Assembly: GCA_030761205.1 (NCBI GenBank)
Contig: JAULJL010000048.1
Span: 2,914,001-2,978,000 of the forward strand
Origin: Fremontodendron californicum
Taxonomy: Eukaryota; Streptophyta; Magnoliopsida; Malvales; Malvaceae
Length of the DNA stretch: 64,000 nt
Direction of reading: 5' to 3'
Notes under the pieces: generated by a model
What the model saw: only the letters and a program-made list of their open reading frames with translations
What the model was told of the DNA's origin: nothing
Databases searched by the model: none
In this document: positions 9,328 to 21,999 of the stretch, one piece after another
How positions within the stretch are numbered: position 1 is the first letter of the stretch
Layout of the letters: each line of letters starts with the position of its first letter
Translations under genes and position numbers: made by a program

Positions 9328-11069
9328 TGATGCACCCAAAAGAGTGTATCTTATTTAACCTTGCACTACAAAGATCAATTGTAAGTATAATGATTAGCAA
9401 GGGTCGAGTCCTCAGGGATTGGGTTTTAATCTATGAGTTATTAGTTTATAACTTACGTTCAAAGAAAACAATAAAAGAAAAGGGGTTTTTGAAGCCATAT
9501 TTAAACTAAAGTAAATAATAAGAATAAGATGCAAGGCGGTATAACCAGCCAATAAAAATATATATACTTTTAAAAATAAGCAAACTAGAAAAGTAAGAAA
9601 ACAAGTAAGTAAGAAGAATCAAATATGAAAAATATGGTTAAGGTTTCATTCTCCACCACTAGACATCATTAAGAATCAATTTCAGATCTATCAATATCAA
9701 CCAACTATCAAAGTTAACAACCGTAGATAACAACAAGCTCTGTTATCCCAATCTTTCCTTAGTTTGTCGTTAAATAGAACAAGCTCTCTATTTAATCTCT
9801 AACCATTAAACAACCTAGAATAAGCTCTCTAAATTCAATTTAATGACAGCTTTATGATGAGAAAGATAGGATGATCTAAGCAACAAACACATAAGCTCGG
9901 ATTGTTCAACTTAGGTTATGTTCCACTTTGCAATTATTGAAAACTTGACCATAATCATTAATCACAAATTGTCACTTATGAATAGGAAATCAAGACAATT
10001 ACACGGATCAAGACTCCTAGACTAGCAATAGATAATTATCAAGATCTATCTAGTTGTACACCTAAATAAATCAAGACAACATCATGAACAATTCTTGTAG
10101 AAGAACATAAGCAACTTTGATAGAAAATTAATGATAGATAGAATCTGAAAATCAATCACAAAACATGTCTAGGGTTTTGAAATCACCCTTAACCAAATAG
10201 AAGTTTAGCCTAGCATAGGCATTGTAAACATAAACATAAAATTAAAGAGAATCTAAGAAGGAAATAAAAGAAAGAAAGAAGAAGAAGAAAATAAAGAAAA
10301 AGAAAACTAGAGAAAAGAAAGAAGAAGAAAACTTAGAGAATTTTATTACAATGGCTAATATCCTACCAATGTACAATGTCTCTTACAATCATCCAAGGCC
10401 CTCTATTTATACACATTTTGGAGAGCTAAATGACAAGAGACAAGCTTTATAAATTTCAAAGGTAGGTATAATAGGTGGGTGCATTTTTCTAACAATTTTC
10501 GTCATATTGTATGACAATTTTGATCAGCCAGCTTGATGGTCGATTTTGTCAATATTGGAGGCTTGATCTGATCAAATGGTCTTCTAGAAATATGTTTCCC
10601 TATCAGTCGGTGATCCATAGCCGTTGAAATCAGCTCATTTGCTGATGTGGATCAGAAGTTATGGTCAAAATACCAAAACTTGTCAGCACAGACGTCATTG
10701 CACATCAGCCGACTTGATGGTCGATTTCTCTAGGGAAAACGACTCCGTTTCAAGAAGTGTAAAACATGAAAAAATTAGATATGCCTCTTAACTTTGCACG
10801 GTTAAAATTTCAGCCTTATTGCTTCAGTGAAACTCCAGATATAGCTGATATGGCAAAAGGTGTCGGAACTGGAACTGAACTGAATTTGCCCTTAATTGTT
10901 GATTTAACCTAGTAATCTGAAATCACTCAAAGAAACTCGTAAAAAAAAACCAAATTACATAAAAATATAAAAGATCATAAACACAATTAGACTAAGCAAT
11001 AATAACTCGTATTTGACACAAAACAATAATAAAACATAACTAAAAACTATATAATTATACGAGTTATCA
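9328..11069 (-). repeat. 5' LTR of E1
   Basis: The plus strand reads TGATGCACCC...GAGTTATCA (1742 bp). It contains the 25-bp repeat pair and TATA region but only one minisatellite unit (about 9533-9560), against three or four in most relatives, which explains its shorter length. Confidence 0.92.
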
Positions 11070-11532
11070 GTTGATATTGATAGATCTGAAATTGATTCTT
11101 AATGATGTCTTGTGGTGGAGAATGAAACCTTAACCATATTTTTCATATTTGATTCTTCTTACTTACTTGTTTTCTTACTTTTCTAGTTTGCTTATTTTTA
11201 AAAGTATATTTATTTTTATTGGCTGGTTATACCGCCTAATTTGTATATTAACTTTGTTTTATTTTTATTGGCTGGTTATACCGCCTAATTTAGTATATAT
11301 ATTTTTATTGGCTGGTTATACCGCCTTGCATCTTATTCTTATTATTTACTTTAGTTTAAATCTGGCTTCAAAAACGCCTTTTCTTTTATTGTTTTCTTTG
11401 AACGTAAGTTATAAACTAATAACTCATAGATTAAAACCCAATCCCTGAGGACTCTACCCTTGCTAATCATTATACTTACAATTGATCTTTTTAGTGCAAG
11501 GTTAAATAAGATACACTCTTTTGGGTGCATCA
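11070..11532 (+). repeat. LTR 3'-end fragment (Athila-like)
   Basis: This starts inside the LTR (GTTGATATTGATAG) exactly where the E1 LTR ends, carries three minisatellite units and finishes at TGGGTGCATCA. E1 probably inserted into this LTR. No primer site follows; Copia leader sequence does. Confidence 0.85.
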
Positions 11533-11759
11533 AATGCCTAAAGTTGTAACCCCAAGACAAGTTTGTTTGAAACCCCAAAACCTGCTTGGAAAAATTACTT
11601 TTCAAGACTGAAACCCCAAAACTAAACTGCCTAAATACTATAACCCTAGGAAAAACGCCTAAAGCTATAACCCCAAGACAAGTTTGTTTGAAACCTCAAA
11701 ATCTTGTCAGTGACAATTTGAACAAAAAGCCTGATTGGAACCTGAGCTCTGATACCAAC
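11533..11759 (-). other. Copia-type 5' leader fragment
   Basis: Read on the minus strand, this follows the Copia LTR and the initiator-Met primer site (11746-11757). It contains two imperfect copies of a segment with GGGGTTTCAAACAAACTTG and CTTGGGGTTA. Similar repeats follow the LTR of the small Copia-type element (37440-37740). It is cut off by the Athila-like LTR fragment at 11532. Confidence 0.7.
11746..11757 (-). other. Primer-binding site (initiator tRNA-Met type)
   Basis: The minus strand reads TGGTATCAGAGC two bases beyond the LTR end, complementary to the 3' end of plant initiator tRNA-Met. It identifies 11760 as an LTR terminus facing internal sequence. Confidence 0.85.
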
Positions 11760-12770
11760 TGATGTGAACCCGTGGGGTTAAACCCTTTGAACCTACTAAC
11801 AAATTGAAATACCCTAACCGCATGAAAGCCAAGATTCAGGCAACGGAACTTAAACCCGTAGAAATCTTGGATCAAAGAACCTAGATTAGCTAAGCTAACT
11901 AAACCCCAAGAACACTTGTTTCTAGAACCTAAGTTTGATAGGAACAACGCCACAAAGAGATGAATTCCTTGATAAGTTCGCTAGTTCTGTCAAGAACTAA
12001 AAAAGGTGAAACACTCACTTGAATAAAATCAACTCAATAGATTAATAATGGTTGCTGAATTAGATGGCTAAACAAGGGTATTTACAGCCTCCCTACTAAC
12101 TCTTATTCAACTAGCCTAAGAACTCCTAGTACAAATGAAACTCCTTGCCAGCGAAGGAATTCTAACCTAAAACAATAGGATTCAGCCAGACCTACTTACA
12201 TAATTAAAAGAAAGCTTAACTATGGGCTGAACATGCTCAAGCCCAATCCTAATAAATTAAAAGATGTCCACCTAGTTTAATGAAGATAGACCCTACCAGC
12301 CTAATGAACATAATACATAAATCAGGCCCAAAAGCCTAAGTAATTATAAGACCCAACTAAAGCTTCTAATTTAGGTGCCACATCATTCATGAATTGGTCC
12401 CACTTCATATTAAATAATGAACTAAAAATAGACCTCCTAATTCATTAATATTGCCGCCCCCTTGAATTCCTCTATGGCCCATCATGAGAAGCTTAGATCA
12501 CATGGACCAATTCTTGGTCTTCCTCATTCAAGTAGCCCAACTTGAATGGCTTGACATTGCTTAAAAGACTTGTAGATTCTTCCCAAGTCCTTTGCACCAA
12601 TCATTGCATAGCTTCCTTGAGCTTCTTGGATCTTGACCTTGTAATAGGCCCAATTGGAACATGCAATGGATCTTGAAGTCCAATACCAGCTTGGTTCTCA
12701 GTAGGTAAACCACACATTACCTCATCTTGATTCTCTTAATCAAGGCGACCAATATGCTCAAGTTGTCACA
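11760..12770 (-). repeat. Copia-type LTR (about 1 kb)
   Basis: On the minus strand this ends GGGTTCACATCA followed by a primer site. It is similar over much of its length to the solo LTR at 15727-16530. The far edge is uncertain: TGTGACAACTTGAG at 12770 is a plausible start, but the CAAGTGGGAG tract near 12785 could mean the LTR starts slightly further right. An LTR with pol on one side and a primer site on the other is a tandem or recombinant junction. Confidence 0.7.
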
Positions 12771-13100
12771 TGTTTGGAAGATGTGACTCCCACTTGAATA
12801 AGTATACTCTCATTTTAAGAACAACATATGTCCATTAGGCAACCAATGTCTAAACCTCAAGACAACAAATGTCTATTACTTATTCACTTGACCAGTCTCA
12901 TCTCTATTCTTACACAAAGAATAGAGGTAGATTGTTCGTGTGAGCGAACCAATCCTCTACCTATGTTTGACATATAATTTTTATTAGTTGTGAAACATAT
13001 AGAATATGCATAGAATTGTATTAAACTCATAAAACACAATTCATTCATTCAATCATAATAAGGTACAAGTACATGACATCAAGAAGTTCATCCAAACAAA
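12771..13100 (-). other. 3' untranslated region of Copia fragment
   Basis: This non-coding sequence lies between the RNase H stop and the LTR on the minus strand. It is AT-rich with a purine-rich CAAGTGGGAG near the LTR that may be the polypurine tract. I see no gene in it. Confidence 0.6.
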
Positions 13101-14473
13101 TTATAATCTACGGAGACCTATTGCCCTAAAATGTTTGGCAAACAAGATTGGTGGTATGGGTTTAGTTAAAGGATCCGCCACCTTCTCATCCGTAGAGATG
13201 TATTCCATTTGAATTTCTTTCCCTTCAATTGCATCTCTCATAAAGTTATACTTAATCTCTATATGCTTGGTCTTTCCATGATATTTCGGATCCTTTATAT
13301 AAGCCAAAGCAGCCATGCTATCATAAATGATAGTGGTTGGCTTATCATTAGGTGCTATAACACCTAAGTGACCAAGGAAACATGCAAGCCACAAGGCTTC
13401 TTGCATAGCAGCTGATCCGGCAACAAACTCAGCTTCCATAGTTGATAAAGCCGTGCAAGTCTACTTCTTGCTACTCCATGAAATAACACCACTAGAAAGC
13501 AGAAAAATATAACCTAATATAGACTTGTATTCATCTCTATCACCACCTCAATCAGTATCCGTGTATCCTTGCAACCTTAGGTTACCCTTTTGGTAACACA
13601 ACCAATAGTCTTTCGTACCCTTAAAGTATCGAAATATTCTTTTGACACACTTCCAATGCTGTTGACTAGGGTTAGAGGAATACCTAGCTAACAAACCAAC
13701 CGCTTGGCTAATGTCTGGCATAGAACATAACATGGCATACATTAGACTTCCTATGGCATTCAGATAAGGAAATATTTTCATATCTTCCTTTTCTTCAAGA
13801 CTTTGTGGACACATTGCTTCACCAATTTTGCAATTGGGAGCAATAGGAGTATTCATAGGCTTTGAGTTGTGCATGTTGAAGCATTCAAGAATCTTATTGA
13901 TATAAGGTTCTTGAGACAACGCTAACAACATTTTCGATCTATCTCTTAGAATCTTAACTCCAAGAATGTAAGCCGCTTCTCCCATATCCTTCATATCAAA
14001 GGCGTAAGACAACCATGTCTTAATGGTTTGCACAAAACTCAAATCATTACTAGCTAACAGTATGTTATCAACATATGATGACATAATTATAAACTTATTC
14101 TTGGAATTTAAGACATAAACACAATGGTCTTCATCCATCATCTTGAAACCAAAGTTCACGACAGATTCATGGAACTTCAAATACCATTGTCTTGAAGCTT
14201 GTTTAAGACCATATATCGACTTCTTTAGTCGACATACCTTCTTTTCCTTACCTTCTACAATGAAACCTTCTGGTTATTTCATGTAGATTTCTTCACTCAA
14301 ATCACCATTGAGGAAGGCAGTCTTAACATCCATTTGATGTAATTCCAAGTTAAGATTAGCAACAATAGCTAGTATCAACCTGATGGAGTTGAATCTTACA
14401 ACAGGTGAGAAAGTATCTTTATAATCAATACCTTCTACATGTGTATACCCCTTGGCAACCAAACGTGCTTTGT
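13101..14473 (-). pseudogene. Copia pol fragment: reverse transcriptase and RNase H
   Basis: This is a single minus-strand reading frame carrying Ty1/Copia reverse transcriptase (DVKTAFLNG, then YVDNILLAS at the catalytic site, then the TPIAPNCKIGEA region) and RNase H (MEAEFVAGSAAMQEALWLA, ending KVADPLTKP). Three stop codons break it, near 14272 (TAA), 13548 (TGA) and 13450 (TAG). The active-site YVDD is changed to YVDN. Gag, protease and integrase are missing; the sequence is cut at 14473 by the 5' LTR remnant of element A. It is a dead element. Confidence 0.9.
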
Positions 14474-14809
14474 ACCTACGGTTGTTAAATTTGATAGCTA
14501 ATTAATGTTGATAGATATGAAATTGATTCTTAATGATGTCTAGTGGTGGAGAATGAAACCTTAACCATATTTTTCTCATATTTGATTACTTCTTATTTAC
14601 TTGCTTTCTTCTTTGATTATAAGTCTTTAGTTTAAATTGATTTTACAAACCTCCCCTTTTATTTTGTTTTCTTTGAATTTAGGTTTTAGACTAATAACTC
14701 ATAGATTAAAACCCAATCCCTGAGGACTCGACCCTTGCTAATCACTATACTCTACAAAGGATTCTTTTTAAGTGCATGGTTAAATAAGATACACTTTTTT
14801 GGGGCATCA
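14474..14809 (+). repeat. 5' LTR remnant of element A
   Basis: The 3' end of an LTR related to, but diverged from, the main family. It ends GGGGCATCA six bases before the primer site. It lacks the GGCTGGTTATACCGCC minisatellite. Its 5' part is lost at the junction with the Copia fragment. Confidence 0.85.
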
Positions 14810-14815
14810 AGTTTT

Positions 14816-14833
14816 TGGCGCCGTTGCCGGGGA
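14816..14833 (+). other. Primer-binding site of element A (tRNA-Asp type)
   Basis: TGGCGCCGTTGCCGGGGA lies just downstream of the 5' LTR remnant, identical to the site in B and the non-autonomous elements. It supports Athila/Cyclops-type assignment. Confidence 0.92.
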
Positions 14834-14920
14834 TTGCTTTCTTTAGTTTATTAGTTTATTGGTTTATTCATATTTTCAGTTCTAATTATTTACTTTCTTA
14901 TTATTTTTTTTTATTAGTGA

Positions 14921-15726
14921 ATGTTCCAAGCACCTGAAGAAGACTTAAGACTTAGGAGAATTCGGGAATTTATAACTTCTCACCAACAACCAATCGAGGA
15001 GTTGATCCAAAACATCCAAGAGGAGCAAGGAGAGATGGCAGCAGCTGACAACCGAACTCTCAAGGAGCTTCCGCTCCGGACTTGGATCAACAACCATTAT
15101 GCATTGAATATGCTAATCTTGAGGTAGCTTTTGAATTTAAATATGGTTTGATTCATCTTCTCCCAACTTTTCATGGTTTTGCAGGAGAGGATCCAAATAA
15201 GCACCTCAAGGAATTCCATGTAGTTTGCTCAAGCATGAGACCAACAGGAGTCACGGAAGAGCAAGTTAAGTTGAGAGCCTTCCCATTCTCTCTAGCTGAT
15301 TCAGCAAAGGAATGGCTCTACTATCTACCATCCGGGACCATCACTACATGGAATGATATGAAGAAAGCATTCCTGGAAAGGTAATTCCCAGCATCTAAGG
15401 CTGCCAACATTAGAAAAGAGATATGTGGGATTCGGCAATACAATGGAGAGTCCTCATATGAATATTGGGAGAGGTTCAAGAAACTTTGTGCATCATGTCC
15501 ACACCATCAGATAAGTGAACAACTTCTCATCCAATACTTCTATGAAGGTCTCATGCCCATGGAGAGAAGTATGACAGATGCCGCTAGTGGGGGAGCTCTA
15601 GTTGATAAGACTCCCGGGGCTGCTAGAACATTAATCTCCAACATGGCAGCAAATTCTCAATAGTTCTCAATGAGACAAGATCCACCACCACATCCCAAGA
15701 GAGTTAATGAGGTAAGTATATCATCC
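14921..15726 (+). pseudogene. Element A gag, N-terminal part (broken)
   Basis: This is the capsid-like half of gag, starting MFQAPEEDLRLRRIREF, with the retrotransposon gag core (RAFPFSLADSAKEWLYYLP) near the middle. A one-base loss near 15070 shifts the frame, a TAA lies at about 15382 and a TAG at about 15661, all against intact sequence in B. The gene is then split by a Copia solo LTR. It is non-functional. Confidence 0.9.
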
Positions 15727-16530
15727 TGATGGGATCCAAGATGGACCAAGTTTTCAAGAAGCAATACAAGGATTTCACTTGGGCCGAATCAAGGAAGCAA
15801 TGCAAGGAAAGGACTTGGGCAGAATCTACAAGTCTTTTAAGCAAGGCCAAGACATTCAAGATGGGCTTGAATGAAGAGGAACCAGCTTTGTTCCATGTGA
15901 TCCAAGTTTTACAAGTGGCGGCATAAGGCTTAATGAAGTGGACTTGTTCATTAAATGACATGGTAAGGGTGGGGACCAATTCATTAAAATATGTGGTGCC
16001 TATTAAATGAGTATTTGGGCTTGTGTTAAGTTTTTATTTAGTTTAGGATTTTGGGCCTGACTTGTGTAACATGTCCAATAAGGTTGTGTAAACTACCCTC
16101 ACTAAACTATTGGGCATCTTTTAAATTTAATTAGGATTGGGCTTGAGCATGTTCAGCCCATATTTTACATATTATTAATTAGTAGATTAGGGTTATCGTA
16201 GGGAGGCTATAAATATATGTCTTAGTCGCCTACTTCAATTATCTTTTGATCAATTGAGTTTGAATTTATTCAAAGTGAGCGTTTCACTCTTTTTAGTTCT
16301 TGAAAGAACTTAGGAACTTATCAAAGAATTCTTTCTTTGTGGCGTTCAACCTATCAAACTTAGGTTCTTGAAACGAGAGTTCTTAGGGTCTAGTTTACAT
16401 GCTTAATCTAGGTTCTTTGAAACAGGCTTTTAAGGGTTTAAGTTTTCTTTGCCTGAATCTTGGCTTTTCTGGGTTAGGTATTTCAATTTGTTAGTGGGTT
16501 CAAAGGGTTTAACCCCTAGGGTTCACATCA
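15727..16530 (+). repeat. Copia-type solo LTR inserted in element A gag
   Basis: This 804-bp LTR runs TGATGGGATCC...GGTTCACATCA and is flanked by the target duplication CATCC (15722-15726 and 16531-16535). Element B shows the uninterrupted target at 28396-28405. A TATA box TATAAATA is at 16208-16215. Recombination between two LTRs usually leaves such a solo copy. Small ORFs inside are incidental. Confidence 0.93.
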
Positions 16531-16535
16531 CATCC

Positions 16536-18251
16536 CTTGAACAAAAACTTGATAAACTGACTTCTCTTGTTCAACAATTGGCTGTAGGTAATATACAGCA
16601 AATAAAGGCTTGTGGCATATGTTCAAACATGGGGCACCAAACTGATATGTGTCCAACAATTCAAGAGGACACCAATGAACATGTGAATGCCATGGGTGGA
16701 TTTCAGAACCAATCAAGGAAATATGATCCCTACTCAAACACTTACAATCCAGGATGGAGGGATCATCCTAACTTCAGTTATGGAGGGAACCAATCACAAA
16801 CTATTCCTCCACCATTTGACAACAAGCCACCGGGTTTTCAGCAAAGAGTGCAACAACCATACCAAACCCGACAACAACTGCCACCCACCCAAAATCCAGG
16901 TACTTCTCTTGAAGATCTTGTTAAAGCTCTTTCTACTAATACAATTCAATTTCAACAGGAAACAAAGATAAGTATTCGAAATTTGGAGACTCAAATTGGG
17001 CAATTGGCAACAACCATGAGTCAAATGCAAGCAAGGGATTCTGGGAAATTACCTTCCCAAACCATAGTGAATCCAAGAGAGAATGCCAATGCTATAACTT
17101 TAAGAAGTGGGAAACAACTAGAGACACCACAAAATGATAGTGCTCAAGGGGAAAACAACACCATGGCATCCTCTTCACATCCCAATGAGCCACTAAAAAA
17201 GGTAATTCCTAAACCATCCTTTCCTTCTTATATAACTCCTCCACCTTTTCCTAGCAGGTTAGCAAAGTCCAAGAAGGAGGAGCAAGAGAAGGAAATTTTG
17301 GAAACCTTCCGGAAAGTAGAGGTGAACATTCCTTTACTAGATGCTATCAAGCAAGTGCCAAGATATGCCAAGTTCCTAAAAGAGTTGTGCACATCTAAAC
17401 GGAAGTTGAAATGGAATGAAAAGGTAAGTGTGGGGGAGAATATGTCAGTTGTTCTTCAAAAGAAACTCCCACCTAAATGCAAGGATCCAGGTATGTTTAC
17501 CATTCCTTGTAAGATAGGCAACACCAGGTTTGAGCGTGCTATGCTAGATCTAGGGGCATCTATTAATGTCATGCCATATTCAATTTATGCTTCATTGAAT
17601 CTAGGACCATTAGAGGAAACCGGTGTTATAATACAACTTGCTGACCGTTCTAACACTTACCCAAGAGGAGTTGTAGAAGAAGTTCTTGTACAGGTTAATG
17701 AATTGGTTTTTCCCGCTGACTTTTATGTTATTGAGATGGAAGATGAGATGTCTTCTAATCCCACACCTATTCTATTAGGGAGACCATTATTGAAAACAGC
17801 AAGAACTAAAATAGATGTACATGATGGCTCTTTAACTATGGAATTTGATGGTGAAATAATTCGCTTTAACATTTTTGAGGCCATTAGATATCCTAGTGAT
17901 GTGCATTCTGTTTTTAATATTGATATAATTGACTCACTAGTGCAGCAAGCTTATGAGCCAGAAGGTGAAGATAGTGTGGAAATAGTCCTTAGCATACATC
18001 TCGGAATGGGGAATGCTAAAGGGGAACTAGGCTTGAGTGACCATGTGGAAGGGGCACTAGAATCTTTACACTCACTGCCACCACAAGATGCAAGGTTTGA
18101 TGTTTCATTTATTGATTTGCAATTATCTAATGAGAAACTTCTACCTTCCATTTTGCAGGCACCAACTTTAGAGTTGAAACCACTATCGAACCACTTGAAA
18201 TATGTGTTCTTAGGTGAAAATGACACACTACCTGTCATCATTGCCAAAGAG
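16536..18251 (+). pseudogene. Element A gag C-terminus and protease
   Basis: The gag-pol frame resumes after the solo LTR and stays open to the S1 insertion. It has a CCHC knuckle (CGICSNMGHQTDMC), a glutamine-rich gag tail, and an aspartic protease with DLGASINVMPYSIY around the catalytic Asp and ILLGRP further on. The DLGAS form is usual for this plant lineage. The start codon that appears upstream lies inside the solo LTR and is not genuine. The frame is cut at IAKE by S1. Confidence 0.9.
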
Positions 18252-20125
18252 TGATGCACCCAAAAGAGTGTATCTTATTTAACCTTGCACTAAAAAGATC
18301 AATTGTAAGTATAATGATTAGCAAGGGTCGAGTCCTCAGGGATTGGGTTTTAATTTATGAGTTATTAGTTTATAACTTACGTTCAAAGAAAACAATAAAA
18401 GAAAAGGGGTTTTTGAAGCCAGATTTAAACTAAGTAAATAATAAGAATAAGATGCAAGGCGGTATAACCAGCCAATAAAAATATATATACTAAATTAGGC
18501 GGTATAACCAGCCAATAAAAATATATATACTAAATTAGGCGGTATAACCAGCCAATAAAAATAAAACAAAGTTAATATACAAATTAGGCGGTATAACCAG
18601 CCAATAAAAATAAATATAAAAAATAAGCAAACTAAAAGTAAGAAAACAAGTAAGTAAGAAGAATTAAATATGAAAAATATGGTTAAGATTTCATTCTCCA
18701 CCACTAGACATCATTAAGAATCAATTTCAGATCTATCAATATCAACCAACTATCAAAGTTAACAACCGTAGATAACAACAAGCTCTGTTACCCCAATCTT
18801 TCCTTAGTTTGTCGTTAAATAGAACAAGCTCTCTATTTAATCTCTAACCATTAAACAACCTAGAATAAGCTCTCTAAATTCAATTTAATGGCAGCTTTAT
18901 GATGAGAAAGATAGGTTGATCTAAGCAACAAACACATAAGCTCGGATTGTTCAACTTAGGTTATGTTCCACTTTGCAATTATTGAAAACTTGATCATAAT
19001 CATTAATCACAAATTGCCACTTATGAATAGGAAATCAAGACAATTACACGGATCAAGACTCCTAAACTAGCAATAGATAATTATCAAGATCTATCTAGTT
19101 GTACACCTAAATAAATCAAGACAACATCATGAACAATTCTTATAGAAGAACATAAGCAACTTTGATAGAAAATTAATGATAGATAGAATCTGAAAATCAA
19201 TCACAAAACATGTCTAGGGCTTTGAAATCACCCTTAACCAAATAGAAGTTTAGCCTAGCATAGGCATTATAAACATAAAATTAAATAGAATCTAAGAAGA
19301 AAATAAAAGAAAGAAAGAAGAAGAAGAAGAATATTAATTATCCAACCTCTTGCTCTTTCTAAAGAAAAACAAAACTAGAGAAAAGAAAGAAGAAGAAAAC
19401 TTAGAGAATTTTATTACAATGGCTAATATCCTACCTATGTACAATATCATCCCTTACAATCATCCAAGGCCCTCTATTTATACACATTTTGGAGGGCTAA
19501 ATGACAAGAGACAAGCTTTACAAATTTCAAAGGTAGGTATAATAGGTGGGTGCATTTTCTAACAATTTTCGTCATACATGACGATTTTGATCAGCCAACT
19601 TGATGGTCGATTTTGTCAATTTTGCAGGCCTTATCTGATCACATGGTCTTCTAGTAAAATGTTACCCTATCAGTTACTGATCCATAGCCGTTGGAATCAG
19701 CTCATTTGCTGATGTGGATAAGAAGATATGGGCAAAATACCAAAACAGGTCAGCACAGACGTCATTGCACATCAGCCAACTTGATGGTCGATTTCGCTAG
19801 GGAAAACGACTCCGTTTCAAGAAGTGTAAAACATGAAAAAGATAGATATGCCTCTTAGCTTTGCACGGCTACAAATTTCAGCCTTATTTCTTCAGTGAAA
19901 CTCGAGATATAGCTGATATGGAAAAAGGTGTCGGAACTGGTACTGAACTGGATTTGCCCTTAATTCTAGTAATCTGAAATCACTCAAATAAACTTGTGAA
20001 AAAGACCAAAATACATAAAAATATAAAAGATCATAAACACAATTAGACTAAACAATAATAACTCGTATTTGACACAAAACAATAATAAAACATAACTAAA
20101 AACTATATAATTATACGAGTTATCA
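18252..20125 (-). repeat. 3' LTR of S1
   Basis: The plus strand reads TGATGCACCC...GAGTTATCA (1874 bp) with four minisatellite units (about 18457-18607), the TATA region, and a single pair of the 25-bp repeats. It is almost identical to the partner LTR at 22845-24718. Confidence 0.93.
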
Positions 20126-21999
20126 CACCCCCACACTTAGCTTTTTGCTAGTCCTCGAGCAAAATCAAATAAAAATAAAATAAGAAAATCTAATCTAATC
20201 CACTTTCGTAGGAAATCACGGTGGCACTTAGCATGTGACACAAGCCTTTAAACCCCTAGGTGTCCCTAGTGGACGAGTTTAGTCTCGTGAGGGTTTACTA
20301 GAACGATACCCACAAACATTGAAAAACTAAAATATAAATAAACTACATATACTAAAAATATTTATTCCTAATCCTTTCAATACAAATTAGAGACAATCTT
20401 TGAACAAGTCTTATAAACTAATCAATAGCTTAAAGAATTTCACAAAAATTCATGCTTGAATGTAAATTGTTTGAGTTAAGCCAATATTAACATAACATAT
20501 CTCAATCAAAATAGTGCATGTTCAAATTTAATCTCAACTTCTCACATGGGATACCCTCATGATTTTCACTCTTTAAAGTAGTGGTGAAGTGTTTAAACTC
20601 AATCAATATCATGAAAACAGTTCTACCATATTCTTGCTTGTCCACCTATTCTCCACTATTTAGATCATACAACTTCATGAATCAGGAGGTCTTTAATCAA
20701 GGTTGTAATGGGGCCAAGGGGTTTGTAATGTGGTTGAAGAACAAAAGGATAAAGATATCACAAAGGTTCCAAAGAGTTCATAAAGTTTAGAGACATAAAA
20801 AGATTATACAAAGAAACTTCTCAAAACTCTTTACAAGTACATAGTCACCTAGGCCGGATATTCATGTTGGGCCTTTTCTTCATTCTAAACAACTTTGTAA
20901 CATCTTTTTCTTTTTCCACAAATTCAAGAGATGATTCATATATATATATATATATTTTACATAGGAATGTATTTTCCAGTATTCCATTTCTTTTTCTCTT
21001 GACTTTTCTTTTCTTTTCCCCCCACACTTATTTCTTGTTTCTAACCAAAAAATATCCCTTGTCTTTGCAACTTGTCTCAAATCATGCTAATTCATCTTTG
21101 GAACAAAGGTAAAGATATAAGTATATTTAGGTTAGGTGTAAGTTGTGGTTACCAATAAAATATCATATTTAATGTAGGCTCAGATTGGCTCACTAGTGGG
21201 GATGTTCTCTTAGAACATTAATAATGGATGGCTGTTTGGCTCTGGTTATAATCCTAATGCCTCTATCATATTCATGTTGTCACATGCATCAATATAGTCT
21301 CAACAAGGTCTAAAGCAAGTTCTAGAGAATCATGTAATCATAAGAGCACTCACGAAAGAAATTAGATTGATTTGTATAATGCGTCAATCATTATAGGCTC
21401 AAAAACTCACAAGGATGATTATACAAGTCAGATTAAGTCTAAACATGCTTCTTTCTCAATCAACATATCATATTAACATTGGCTCATAAAAATTAGTATC
21501 AAGCTTAATTCTCATGAAAATCTTCTCACTAGTAACCAGTTTAGACCTATGCAATTTATATCTCATCATTGTATTAAAAAGGAACTAAAACACACTAAAA
21601 ATAATAATAATAAAGACTCATAAAAAAATAGTAGACAAAAATAAAAGAAATCCTAAATCATTCCCCCCACACTTAATTCTTACATTGTCCTCAATGTAAG
21701 TCTATTAACCCAAATGAAAGAATCATGTGTAAGAGAAAAGAACTAATAACATAAGAATAGGAACAACTAAGACTCAAAACAAAACAAACTCATGCAACCT
21801 AAATAATCCTAAAATACTAAACAAAAATTAACAAGTAAACATAAAAAATAAAAGTAAAAGCAATAAAAATAAAAATAAAAATAAAAATAATAAAAGAAAA
21901 AATAAAAGAAAGAGAAAGCAAATCTGAATATGGAAGGTTGGCAATTTCTTCTTTAATTGGGTTGCCTTCCCAATTAACACTTGAGTTAGTGTTTTGAAC
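20126..21999 (-). other. 3' non-coding region of S1
   Basis: On the minus strand it contains post-gag UTR (TTGGGAAGGCAACCC-like block near 21955-21975), a simple A/T-rich run (about 21845-21905), the CATTG hairpin with purine tract (about 21660-21705), a second GTGTGGGGGG tract near 21020, and the terminal polypurine tract beside the LTR. It carries no LOG-like cassette, so it represents the uninterrupted form. No coding feature is visible. Confidence 0.75.

Larger units (their letters stand above)
4952..11069 (-). mobile_element. Non-autonomous Athila-like element E1 (3' end missing)
   Basis: Read on the minus strand, the order is 5' LTR (9328-11069), tRNA-Asp primer site, gag-like ORF, cysteine-cluster ORF, LOG-like ORF and 3' non-coding region. 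By comparison with N1, the last roughly 700 bp of the internal region and the whole 3' LTR are missing; the left edge joins E0 LTR sequence at 4951/4952. E0 and E1 thus face each other 3' end to 3' end. Confidence 0.85.

Noticed and set aside
16449..16535. Upstream start codon for the gag-protease frame of element A
   Set aside because: It lies inside the Copia solo LTR, which inserted later, so it cannot be the native start.
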